Source: Bacteroidales bacterium UBA3289 | GTDB lineage: Bacteria; Bacteroidota; Bacteroidia; Bacteroidales; UBA932 | NCBI GenBank assembly: GCA_002361625.1 | Contig: DETL01000014.1 | Location: 264,792 to 287,815, forward strand | Reading direction: 5' to 3' | DNA: 23,024 nt | In this document: positions 14,500 to 21,198 of the stretch, one piece after another | Layout of the letters: each line of letters opens with the position of its first letter | How positions within the stretch are numbered: position 1 is the first letter of the stretch | The notes under the pieces: generated by a model | Told to the model about the DNA's origin: nothing | What the model saw: the letters and a program-made list of their open reading frames with translations, nothing else | Database searches by the model: none | Program-made: the position numbers and the translations under genes

Positions 14500-16983
14500 T
14501 CAGAGCGTGATTTTCTGGCCTTTGAGACCGGGGGATGAGACGGTAAGGGTGATTTCGCCGGGGCCGTTGCGCCGGACGATGACGGAGGCAAGGCCGTTGA
14601 AGGCGTCGATGGAAGGGCTGTGGAAGGGGGTGTGGCAGGTCGGGTCGCCGGCATCTGTAGCAACGATTTCACCGGCACCGGAGACGCTGAAGGTCAGGTG
14701 GTTGTCGGCCTGCGGAACCATCCTTCCGGCGCTGTCCACGATGCGGGCGGTGACGAAGGTCAGTTCTTCTCCGCCAAAGTCGATCTCCAGTGCCGCAGTG
14801 GCAGGCTTCCCGGCCGTCGCCGTTTCGGCTTCGGCCCAGGGCTGTCCATCCTTGTAGGCGACGACCTTGAGGGTTCCGGGCTGGTAAACGACATCGTCCC
14901 AGCGGATGCGGTAACCTTCCTTTTTCTTGAGCCCCTGTGACTTGCCGTTGATGAAAAGTTCGGCGCTGTCACCGGTCGTATAGACATGGACCGGAGTCAC
15001 TTTCCCTTTCCGGTCCGGCCAGGTCCAGTGCGGAAGCATGTGGACCATCGGCTTTTCCGGACGCCAGCGGGCCTGATACAGCCAGTAGCGGTCCTTCGGG
15101 AATCCGGCCAGGTCGATGATGCCGAAATAGGAACTCCGGGAGGGGAGGGGAACCTCGGCGATCGTTTGACCCCAGCCAGCGACCATCTTCTTGAAGGCCT
15201 CCTTCTCTTCTTCCGTATGGAAGTTGGTCAGGACGGAGGGGTCCATGTTGAAAGGCGTGGGTTCTCCCAGATAGTCGTAGCCGGTCCAGACGAACTCGCC
15301 GGCACATTCGGGGACCACGTCTTCATATTCCCACTCATAATCGGGCTTGGAGGCCCATCCGGGGGCGTACAGGTCGTAGGAACTCACCTGGAAAGGCGCA
15401 TCCAGCGTCCAGCCTTTTCCCTTTTCCTCCGCGACGGGGAAGAGGTAATAGCCGCGGGTGGAGATGCAGGAGGCTGTTTCGGAGCCGATCACCGGCTGTC
15501 CGGGATGATTCTTCACGAACTCCGCATACAGGTGCGGCTTGTAGTTGAAGCCATAGACGTCGAGGGTCTTCGCATACGGCTGGGAGGCCGCCCAGGGGTT
15601 GTCGTTTCCGGCCGAGGTCGGCCGGGTGGGGTCCTCGCGATGGCAGATGTCGGTGAGCATCTGCGGGATCCACCATTTGGTGCTGTCCCCCTGCTCGCCG
15701 CACTCGTTGCCGATGGACCAAAGGATGACGGACGGGTGGTTGCGGTCGCGGCGGATCATGGCCACGAGGTCTTTCTCCGCCCATTCGTCAAAGAGTTCCG
15801 CATAGCCGTGCGCCTTTTTGGGATAGGTCCAGGTGTCCGTCAGTTCGTCCATCACCAGGAAACCCATCCGGTCGCACAGGTCCAGCAGTTCCGGTGCGGG
15901 GGGATTGTGGGAGGTGCGGATGGCGTTGCAGCCCATCTCCTTGAGCATCTTGAAGCGGCGGACCCAGGCGTCGTCGTTCCAGACGGCCCCGAGGGCACCG
16001 GCGTCGTGGTGCAGGCAGACGCCCTTCAGGAAGGTCTTTTCCCCGTTGAGGTAGAATCCGTCGGCCTTCCATTCGGCCTGGCGAAAGGCGAAGGGGGTCT
16101 CATAGACGTCCTGCGGCCCGTCCATGGGCTCCACGACCGTCCGGGCGACATACATCTGGGGATATTCCGGGTCCCAGAGCGAGACCTGTTCCACATCGAA
16201 GGTCTGGGTATAGGTCCTGCCGTCCTCGATGCGCTCGACGTTCCGGGTTTCGGCCAGGACACGGTCGATGAATCCGCCCGTGCGCTGCTTCTCCCGGCGG
16301 ATGATGCGGGTGGAGATCACGCCCACCACCGGCTCTCCGGCGTGCTTGAGGGTGACATCCAGCCGGATTTCGGCATCGGCCGTAAACTTCCGGGACGGGC
16401 TGTTTTCCGCGAACCAGAAGGTGGTTTTCTCCACTTTCCGGATATTCTTGATGTCCGTGGTGACATAGGTTCCCCAGTGGGCGACGGAGGTTTTTTCCGT
16501 CTTGGTGATCCAGACGTTGCGGTAGATACCGCCGCCGGGATACCAGCGGGAGGATTCCTCGGGATTGTCCAGGTGGACCGTGATCTCATTGACCCCGGGT
16601 TTCAGCGCCGGATTCAGCCGGATGGCGAAGGAGGCGTAGCCGTAGGGCCAGCCGCCGAGGTCCATGCCGTTGACCGTCACCGTGGCGTGGGACATGGCCC
16701 CGTCGATTTCCAGGTCAATGTCCTTGAGCAGGTCCTCTTCGCTGATTTCCAGGGTTTTGGTGTAGGTGGCCTTGCCCCACCAGGCGAGCTTTCCGCTTTC
16801 GCCGGGGTATTCCTGTTTGAAGGGTCCGTCCACGCCCCAGTCGTGAGGCAGGTCCAAGGTCTTCCGGACGCCGTCCTTTTCGAAGGTCCATCCTTCGTTG
16901 AACGGCTGGCGGCCGGCCGGCTGGGCAGTGGCGGCTGCTGCGGCGAGTGCCGCTATCGCGAGAGAAAGGAAAAGTTTCTTCAT
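14500..16983 (-). CDS. Secreted glycoside hydrolase family 2 enzyme (beta-galactosidase-like)
   Basis: This 827-residue protein has a signal peptide (MKKLFLSLAIAALAAAAATA). It then has the GH2 sugar-binding domain (DLPHDWGVDGPF, GGGIYRNVWI), an Ig-like domain and the TIM barrel (GVCLHHDAGALGAVWNDDAW, NAIRTSHNPPAPELLDLCDR, MDELTDTW). The acid/base is Glu427 in SIGNECGEQG and the nucleophile Glu502 in VIGSETAS. Two C-terminal beta domains follow (DUF4982-like and Ig-like), as in Bacteroidota beta-galactosidases. It should hydrolyse beta-glycosides, most likely beta-galactosides, in the periplasm. The frame is open upstream to 17139, but the signal peptide and a promoter-like box at 16990-16997 fix the ATG at 16983. 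It is the first gene of the operon with the S9 peptidase and lipoprotein. Confidence 0.94.
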   Translation of the reverse strand: MKKLFLSLAIAALAAAAATAQPAGRQPFNEGWTFEKDGVRKTLDLPHDWGVDGPFKQEYPGESGKLAWWGKATYTKTLEISEEDLLKDIDLEIDGAMSHATVTVNGMDLGGWPYGYASFAIRLNPALKPGVNEITVHLDNPEESSRWYPGGGIYRNVWITKTEKTSVAHWGTYVTTDIKNIRKVEKTTFWFAENSPSRKFTADAEIRLDVTLKHAGEPVVGVISTRIIRREKQRTGGFIDRVLAETRNVERIEDGRTYTQTFDVEQVSLWDPEYPQMYVARTVVEPMDGPQDVYETPFAFRQAEWKADGFYLNGEKTFLKGVCLHHDAGALGAVWNDDAWVRRFKMLKEMGCNAIRTSHNPPAPELLDLCDRMGFLVMDELTDTWTYPKKAHGYAELFDEWAEKDLVAMIRRDRNHPSVILWSIGNECGEQGDSTKWWIPQMLTDICHREDPTRPTSAGNDNPWAASQPYAKTLDVYGFNYKPHLYAEFVKNHPGQPVIGSETASCISTRGYYLFPVAEEKGKGWTLDAPFQVSSYDLYAPGWASKPDYEWEYEDVVPECAGEFVWTGYDYLGEPTPFNMDPSVLTNFHTEEEKEAFKKMVAGWGQTIAEVPLPSRSSYFGIIDLAGFPKDRYWLYQARWRPEKPMVHMLPHWTWPDRKGKVTPVHVYTTGDSAELFINGKSQGLKKKEGYRIRWDDVVYQPGTLKVVAYKDGQPWAEAETATAGKPATAALEIDFGGEELTFVTARIVDSAGRMVPQADNHLTFSVSGAGEIVATDAGDPTCHTPFHSPSIDAFNGLASVIVRRNGPGEITLTVSSPGLKGQKITL

Positions 16984-16989
16984 AATACG

Positions 16990-17020
16990 CGAAGATAATG
17001 AAACTTCGGCACATCGGCAA
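16990..17020 (-). promoter_or_regulatory. Candidate promoter of the GH2 operon
   Basis: On the minus strand TTG (17018-17020), a 20-bp spacer and TATCTTCG (16990-16997) form an imperfect Bacteroidota promoter, one mismatch from TAnnTTTG. The box ends 6 bases before the ATG at 16983, which again predicts a nearly leaderless message. Confidence 0.4.
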
Positions 17021-17202
17021 CGCTCCTTCGGCCGCATTTGCGGAAAAACTTCCTTTCGCCCTGTTTTACCGGCCGGCAGGACAGGGAAACAGGCGGGTGC
17101 GGCGGGATTGTACCATTCTTGCTGGCGGGCTTTTACCACCCTTGCTTACGCCTCGTCCTCAAATTCCGCCCTTTTTGCGGACGAGATGGGAGAATCGGTT
17201 CG

Positions 17203-17236
17203 TTCATCCTCAAATACGGACGAAAATGAGGATGAA
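17203..17236. promoter_or_regulatory. Perfect 10-bp inverted repeat, candidate operator of the nitroreductase gene
   Basis: TTCATCCTCA (17203-17212) and TGAGGATGAA (17227-17236) are exact reverse complements, 14 bases apart. The repeat ends 5 bases before the -7 box at 17242 and covers the place where a -33 element should be. An extra direct copy of TCCTCAAAT occurs at 17155-17163 and again at 17207-17215. This placement suits a repressor or an activator that replaces the -33 contact. Confidence 0.5.
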
Positions 17237-17241
17237 ATGTG

Positions 17242-17249
17242 TATCTTTG
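17242..17249 (+). promoter_or_regulatory. -7 box of the nitroreductase gene
   Basis: TATCTTTG is an exact TAnnTTTG match, 21 bases before the ATG at 17271. No TTTG is present 19 bp upstream, where the inverted repeat lies instead. The 287-base gap 16984-17270 otherwise shows no gene; an open frame across it is only an extension of the nitroreductase frame. Confidence 0.65.
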
Positions 17250-17270
17250 CAGAACATAACGGATTACAAG

Positions 17271-17891
17271 ATGAAATTATCGAGGTTTTTTCTCATGGCT
17301 ACCCTTCTGACCGCCGCGGCCTGCGCTCCGAAGCAGCAGGAGGCCGCCCCTTCCGCCCTGGAGACGATCATGTCCCGCAAGAGCGTCCGCACCTATACGG
17401 ACGAGAATGTCACTGATGCGCAGGTGGAGACGATGCTCCGTGCCGCGATGGCGGCCCCGACCGGCATGAACGTCCAGCCGTGGCGCTTTGTTGTCGTGCG
17501 CGACCAGGCGGTGAAGGACGTCCTGGCCGGCGGGTTCAACAAGATGATCGCGAAGGCCCCCGTCGTTTTCGTCGTGTGCGGCGAGACCACCGTTCTGCGC
17601 CGTCCCCGGGGCGAGGAGAACGCCGACCCCGTCCTTGTCGAGAACCACAACTGGACTGCCGACTGCGCTGCTGCGACGGAGAACCTCCTCCTCGCCGCCG
17701 AAGCCCTGGGCCTTGGTGCCGTCTGGACCGCCTGCTATCCGTATGACGACCGGATGAACCCCGCCCGCGAAGTCCTCGGCCTTCCGGAGAATGTAACGCC
17801 TTACTGCATAGTCCCTTGCGGCCATCCCGGCGGCGACGACCAGCCCAAGGACAAGTGGAAGCCCGAAAACATCCACTACGACAAGTGGTAG
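17271..17891 (+). CDS. Nitroreductase-family lipoprotein
   Basis: This 206-residue protein starts with a lipoprotein signal, MKLSRFFLMATLLTAAAC, with Cys18 as lipid site, so it is exported and membrane-anchored. The rest is a nitroreductase (FMN-dependent oxidoreductase) fold: TIMSRKSVRTYTDENVTDAQ with the FMN-phosphate Arg residues, AAMAAPTGMNVQPWRFVVV, ATENLLLAAEALGLGAVWTA and PENVTPYCIVPCGHPG. Members are usually dimeric flavoproteins reducing nitro groups, quinones or flavins with NAD(P)H. An exported version is notable, because NAD(P)H is absent outside the cytoplasm, so its electron donor is unclear. The ATG at 17271 is chosen for the lipobox and the promoter; the frame is open further upstream. 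It is divergent from the GH2 operon. Confidence 0.9.
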   Translation: MKLSRFFLMATLLTAAACAPKQQEAAPSALETIMSRKSVRTYTDENVTDAQVETMLRAAMAAPTGMNVQPWRFVVVRDQAVKDVLAGGFNKMIAKAPVVFVVCGETTVLRRPRGEENADPVLVENHNWTADCAAATENLLLAAEALGLGAVWTACYPYDDRMNPAREVLGLPENVTPYCIVPCGHPGGDDQPKDKWKPENIHYDKW

Positions 17892-17905
17892 CGCCTTCCA
17901 ACCCC

Positions 17906-18586
17906 GTGCCCCCTTCCCCTCATTCCGATCGTAGCGCCTCTTGTCCTTCCGAACGGAGTGTCTCCTGTCCTTCCGAGCGGAGCGAAGGAATCTCATCCCC
18001 CGCCAAGCTGGTTATCCGGCCGGCGACCGTCATTGACCTCCCCGCCCTGCGACCCGTCTTCGAGGCCGCCAAGGCCATCATGCGCGCCGACGGCAACCTC
18101 GAGCAGTGGTCCGCCCCCGGCTTCCCGGCGGAGGACCTCCTCCTGCGCGACATCGACCTTGGTGGCGGGTACGTCCTTTTGAGTGACGAGATCTCTCCAC
18201 GCGCTTCGCTTGGTCGAGATGACGAGGTCATCACTCCGGCCGACGGGCACGCTGCCATTTCGAACGGAGCCGAAGGTGGAGTCGAGAACCCTATTGTCGG
18301 CTACTTCGCCCTCCTTCCGTCTCCCGAACCCACCTACTCCTACATCGACGGCGCCTGGCTCACCGACGAGCCTTACGGCGTCATCCACCGAATGGCGAGC
18401 TACCCGGATGCCCACGGAATCTTCTCGGCGGTCATTGATTTCGCGTCCTCCCGCTATGCGCATCTCCGCATCGACACCCACCGCGACAACCGCATCATGC
18501 AGCACCTCATCCTGAAGCACGGCTTCACCTACTGCGGCATCATCTGGCTCCAGGACGGCACCGAACGCCTCGCCTACGAGCGCTGA
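17906..18586 (+). CDS. GNAT family acetyltransferase with REP-like repeat read in frame
   Basis: The core reads LVIRPATVIDLPALRPVFEA, then ADGNLEQWSAPGFPAEDLLL, then NPIVGYFALLPS, YGVIHRMASYPDAHGIFSAV, HLRIDTHRDNRIMQHLILKH and a final GFTYCGIIWL, a typical GNAT N-acetyltransferase using acetyl-CoA. Substrate is unknown. Two oddities stand out. First, no ATG precedes LVIRPAT. The region between the nitroreductase stop and the core is occupied by repeats, and the only in-frame candidates are GTG at 17906 (used here), a TTG at 17816 inside the nitroreductase gene, and a CTG at 18008. Second, about 35 residues between GYVLLSDE and NPIVGYFAL come from an inverted pair of REP-like repeats. They fall in the turn between two beta strands and keep the frame. 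It may be functional or decaying. Confidence 0.7.
   Translation: MPPSPHSDRSASCPSERSVSCPSERSEGISSPAKLVIRPATVIDLPALRPVFEAAKAIMRADGNLEQWSAPGFPAEDLLLRDIDLGGGYVLLSDEISPRASLGRDDEVITPADGHAAISNGAEGGVENPIVGYFALLPSPEPTYSYIDGAWLTDEPYGVIHRMASYPDAHGIFSAVIDFASSRYAHLRIDTHRDNRIMQHLILKHGFTYCGIIWLQDGTERLAYER
17942..17994 (+). repeat. Two direct REP-like repeats before the GNAT core
   Basis: TGTCCTTCCGAACGGAG starts at 17942 and TGTCCTTCCGAGCGGAG at 17966. The second continues CGAAGGAATCTC, in which CCTTC and GAAGG can pair. The first lacks about 6 bases of that end. They share the form of dispersed repeats near x-TCATTTCGAGCGGAGCG-x seen in many Bacteroidota genomes (from memory). Confidence 0.65.
18188..18289. 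repeat. Inverted REP-like doublet (REPIN-like) inside the GNAT gene
   Basis: The left half (18188-18224) begins GAGATCTCTCCACGCGCTTC and ends GAGATGACG. The right half (18254-18289) begins GCCATTTCGAACGGAGC and contains GAAGGTGGAG. The reverse complement of the left half (CATCTCGACCAAGCGAAG then CGTGGAG) aligns with the right half with a few mismatches. The right half is also related to the direct repeats at 17942-17994. About 30 bases separate the halves. Confidence 0.7.
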
Positions 18587-18627
18587 AGCGAACTCCCAAC
18601 CATCTGATTGAACGCACCTTACCTCTC

Positions 18628-19109
18628 GGTCTGTGTCCTTTTTGGGACACAGACCGTAGCGTAACGCTTTGCTTGTCAGCACGTTGAGCGAATGTCTGTG
18701 TCCCCGATGGGACACAGACGCAAGCATAATCAAATATCAGCCAGGCGGTTAACCGTTGGTCTGTGTCCCAAAAAGGACACAGACCGCAGCGTAACGTTAA
18801 GAGTGTCAGCGTGTTGAGCGAATGTCTGTGTCCCCGGTGGGACACAGACGCAAGCATAATCAAATATCAGCCAGGCGGTTAAACGTTGGTCTGTGTTCCA
18901 AAAAGGACACAGACCGCAGCGTAACGTTAAGAGTGTTAGCGCGTTGAGCGAATGTCTGTGTCCCCGGTGGGACACAGACGCGAGCATAATCAAATATCAG
19001 CCAGGCAGTTAAACGTTGGTCTGTGTTCCAAAAAGGACACAGACCACAGCGTAACGATAAGAGTGTCAGCGTGTTGAGCAAATGTCTATGTCCCCAAAGG
19101 GACAAAGAC
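18628..19109. repeat. Four 130-bp tandem units carrying eight hairpins at exact 65-bp spacing
   Basis: Each unit has hairpin A (stem GGTCTGTGTCC/GGACACAGACC, 6-base loop; 18628, 18758, 18888, 19018) and hairpin B (stem GTCTGTGTCCC/GGGACACAGAC, 4-base loop; 18694, 18824, 18954, 19084). The shared core GTCTGTGTCC recurs every 65 bases. The two kinds of 39-base linker alternate, and each is conserved between units (TCAGCGTGTTGAGCGAAT; CATAATCAAATATCAGCCAG). The last B hairpin is eroded. The array fills the 562-base gap (18587-19148) between two convergent genes, and no credible gene lies within it. Confidence 0.92.
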
Positions 19110-19148
19110 CCTAGGTTAAAACGTTAAGGGTTAAGCGAATGGCGTGAC

Positions 19149-21164
19149 CTATAAAACCCTCGACAAACAGACGTGCAGCACAACTTTCTGGTGCGGCTGC
19201 AGGGTGAAGGTGTAGCCGACGAGCGAGGTGCCCGGGTTGGGGGCGTCGGTGGGGTGCAGATATTGCATGCCATCGACGTGGGGAGCGGATGGGTCGTAGG
19301 TGGTAGGCCAGATGTGCGGGGTCAGTTCGGGGCCGCGTCCCTCATCAAGGCCACCACCACCCTCATCAAAGCCCCCACCACCCGGGAAGCGGTAGTCGTC
19401 CCTGTCGAGCCGGAAGGCCGATCGCCCCGTCCGGCTCCAGTCTATTTTGAGGAAATCTGCCTGGAGTTCCCGTCGATGCCAGCCGTTTTGCAGCCGGAGG
19501 ACCGGACCGGAGACGACGTTGAGATCGCTCCATTCCTGGAGGGATGCCTGCGCTTCGGTGCACATGGCCCATCGGACCGTACAGGTGGTATCCCCCGCCT
19601 GCAGCAGGTCCAGGATATGCAGGTCCGTACCCTGTAGGTAAACCGCCCGTTTGCAGGAGTCCAGGTCCTCGGTGTAAATATCCGTCAGGTCGATGAAGGC
19701 GCCGAGCCGGTCCTGCCAGGAGGGGTGTTCCGGCTCCCAGGTGTGCGAGATGGTGACGGGATGATTGACCTTGGGCGTGTGTCCATTGACCGTCACGATG
19801 TTATGGGAGAACGGGCCGATGCGGAAAACGCTCCAGCGCTCGCTGTCCTGGGTCATGTCCCAAAGGTCTACGCCGGCGGTTTCCAGGGAATTGTAGTCCT
19901 GCATCCCGAGGTCGGTCGCCCAGGTGGTTCCGTCCGATTCGAAGTAGAAGGAACCCTGGTCGCAATGCGAGTGGCTGGACATCGTGAGACCGCCTTTGAC
20001 ACCCAGATAATCGTCCTCCTCGGCGGTCCAACCGCTTCGGTAAACGAAGATAGGCGTGGTGCCCCCGCACTGGAAGTAGTGGTCGTCCGGCAGGCCGGCG
20101 GGCGTGTTCGGCCCGCTGTGGGAAACCAGGATCAGAAACATCGGGAACAGCCGTTCTTCGCAAAGGCGCTTGTATTCGGTCATTTCCATGATCCGCATCT
20201 CGGGATACACGATGGAACGGTCGCCGATATAGTTGATCATCCAAGCCTGCATGTATTGTCCGGAGGCTTTCCGGTAGGCGTCCGAGAAACTGTAACAGTT
20301 CCCTGCCGGCGTGGAGGTGAAGCGGATGAATCCGGAGGAGGCAAAGAAGTCGTGGGGGATTTGGGTCGGGTATGGAGAGGACTCGAACGGGTTATCTGTG
20401 TTGATTGGAGGGAATGCGCCCCGTACAGCCTCCTCCAACATGATTTGGAACGAAGATCCGTACCCCCAGTAATTGTATCCTTCCGGGTAGCCGCCGCCTT
20501 TGTAGGCCTTGTAGGCCAATTTATTGGATTCCAAGGACTTCTCCAGCATCGACCGGCAGAAATCCGGGTCTTCCTCCCAGACGGCGAGGGCCCCGTACAC
20601 CATTCCGGCGTTGCACACGGAGTTCCAGTTGATTTCGCTCGTATAGAACCAGGCGTCGTTGGGATTCAGCGCCGGCTTGAGGCCCTTGTCGATGATCGCC
20701 CGGGCGACCGTCTTCCGCTCGCGAGGCGTCATCCGGTCGTAAAACCAGTCATACCCGATGGCGAGTGCCATCGTCATTTCCCCGACATCCAGGAAGTGCG
20801 ACGGGTTCCAGTCGGTGAAGGCGCTCGCGGCCAGCATCTCGTCGATGGCCCGGCGCGCGTAAGCCTCCCCGCCATGGACCCGGTAGGTATATCCCAGCCA
20901 GAAGATGCGCTTGAGGGCAGCCCGGGAGGTATGCAGCAGCCGTCGGCCCACCATCTTCCGCGTCACGGGCGGCTCGTCCAGCACGGCGTCGCTGAACGCG
21001 ACGATTACGCTGTCCGCCCGGGCGAACATGCTCTCCGGCGGCACCGTCGGCTCTTCGCCCGCCCGCATCAGCAGCCGCGGGTGCGGCACCGGCTCCTGCG
21101 CCCCGGCGGACACGAAAGCCGCCAGCAGGATGGATAGGGCAATCAACCGTTTCCCGTAACTCAT
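19149..21164 (-). CDS. Heparinase II/III-family polysaccharide lyase
   Basis: This 671-residue secreted protein has a signal peptide (to about residue 22). An alpha/alpha-toroid domain runs to about residue 350 and contains NWNSVCNAGMVYGAL and GYNYWGYGSSF. A beta-sandwich half follows with SHSHCDQGSFYFESDGTTWA then TDLGMQDYN (His398, His400, Asp402), and SHNIVTVNG. Tyr235 in NYWGYG lies where the catalytic Tyr of heparinase II-type enzymes is expected. Such enzymes cleave uronic-acid polysaccharides (heparin, heparan, alginate, others) by beta-elimination. A Gly-rich heptapeptide duplication near the C-terminus (GGGGFDE, GGGGLDE) is coded by a 21-bp tandem repeat at 19340-19381. It lies 34 bases after GH88 and is probably co-transcribed with it. 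Substrate is not assignable. Confidence 0.88.
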   Translation of the reverse strand: MSYGKRLIALSILLAAFVSAGAQEPVPHPRLLMRAGEEPTVPPESMFARADSVIVAFSDAVLDEPPVTRKMVGRRLLHTSRAALKRIFWLGYTYRVHGGEAYARRAIDEMLAASAFTDWNPSHFLDVGEMTMALAIGYDWFYDRMTPRERKTVARAIIDKGLKPALNPNDAWFYTSEINWNSVCNAGMVYGALAVWEEDPDFCRSMLEKSLESNKLAYKAYKGGGYPEGYNYWGYGSSFQIMLEEAVRGAFPPINTDNPFESSPYPTQIPHDFFASSGFIRFTSTPAGNCYSFSDAYRKASGQYMQAWMINYIGDRSIVYPEMRIMEMTEYKRLCEERLFPMFLILVSHSGPNTPAGLPDDHYFQCGGTTPIFVYRSGWTAEEDDYLGVKGGLTMSSHSHCDQGSFYFESDGTTWATDLGMQDYNSLETAGVDLWDMTQDSERWSVFRIGPFSHNIVTVNGHTPKVNHPVTISHTWEPEHPSWQDRLGAFIDLTDIYTEDLDSCKRAVYLQGTDLHILDLLQAGDTTCTVRWAMCTEAQASLQEWSDLNVVSGPVLRLQNGWHRRELQADFLKIDWSRTGRSAFRLDRDDYRFPGGGGFDEGGGGLDEGRGPELTPHIWPTTYDPSAPHVDGMQYLHPTDAPNPGTSLVGYTFTLQPHQKVVLHVCLSRVL
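19340..19381. repeat. 21-bp tandem duplication in the lyase gene
   Basis: Two adjoining 21-base copies (19340-19360 and 19361-19381) starting CCTCATCAA differ at two bases. They encode a duplicated seven-residue Gly-rich, acidic loop, so the frame is preserved. Confidence 0.8.
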
Positions 21165-21198
21165 TGACTAGTCGTGCTGACGATTCCGAATCATGCGC

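Noticed and set aside
11971..14538. 855-residue plus-strand ORF opposite the S9 peptidase
   Set aside because: It is a shadow of the peptidase frame, whose triad, signal peptide and operon context are convincing.
14986..16998. 670-residue plus-strand ORF opposite GH2
   Set aside because: It has no recognisable domain and lies wholly over the GH2 gene with its intact active site.
16984..17139. N-terminal extension of the GH2 protein
   Set aside because: The extension precedes a textbook signal peptide and covers the divergent promoter region.
16998..17270. N-terminal extension of the nitroreductase
   Set aside because: The lipobox begins at the ATG at 17271, and a -7 box at 17242-17249 and an operator-like repeat lie within the extension.
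18540..19105. Three minus-strand ORFs of 81-107 residues with shared peptides such as CVCVPSGTQTFAQ
   Set aside because: They are translations of the 130-bp repeat. The unit is not a multiple of three, the frames cycle, and the hairpins dictate the peptides.
18628..19109. CRISPR array
   Set aside because: Palindromic repeats with 39-base linkers look CRISPR-like, but the linkers are repeated, alternating between two types, rather than unique spacers. No cas gene is present.
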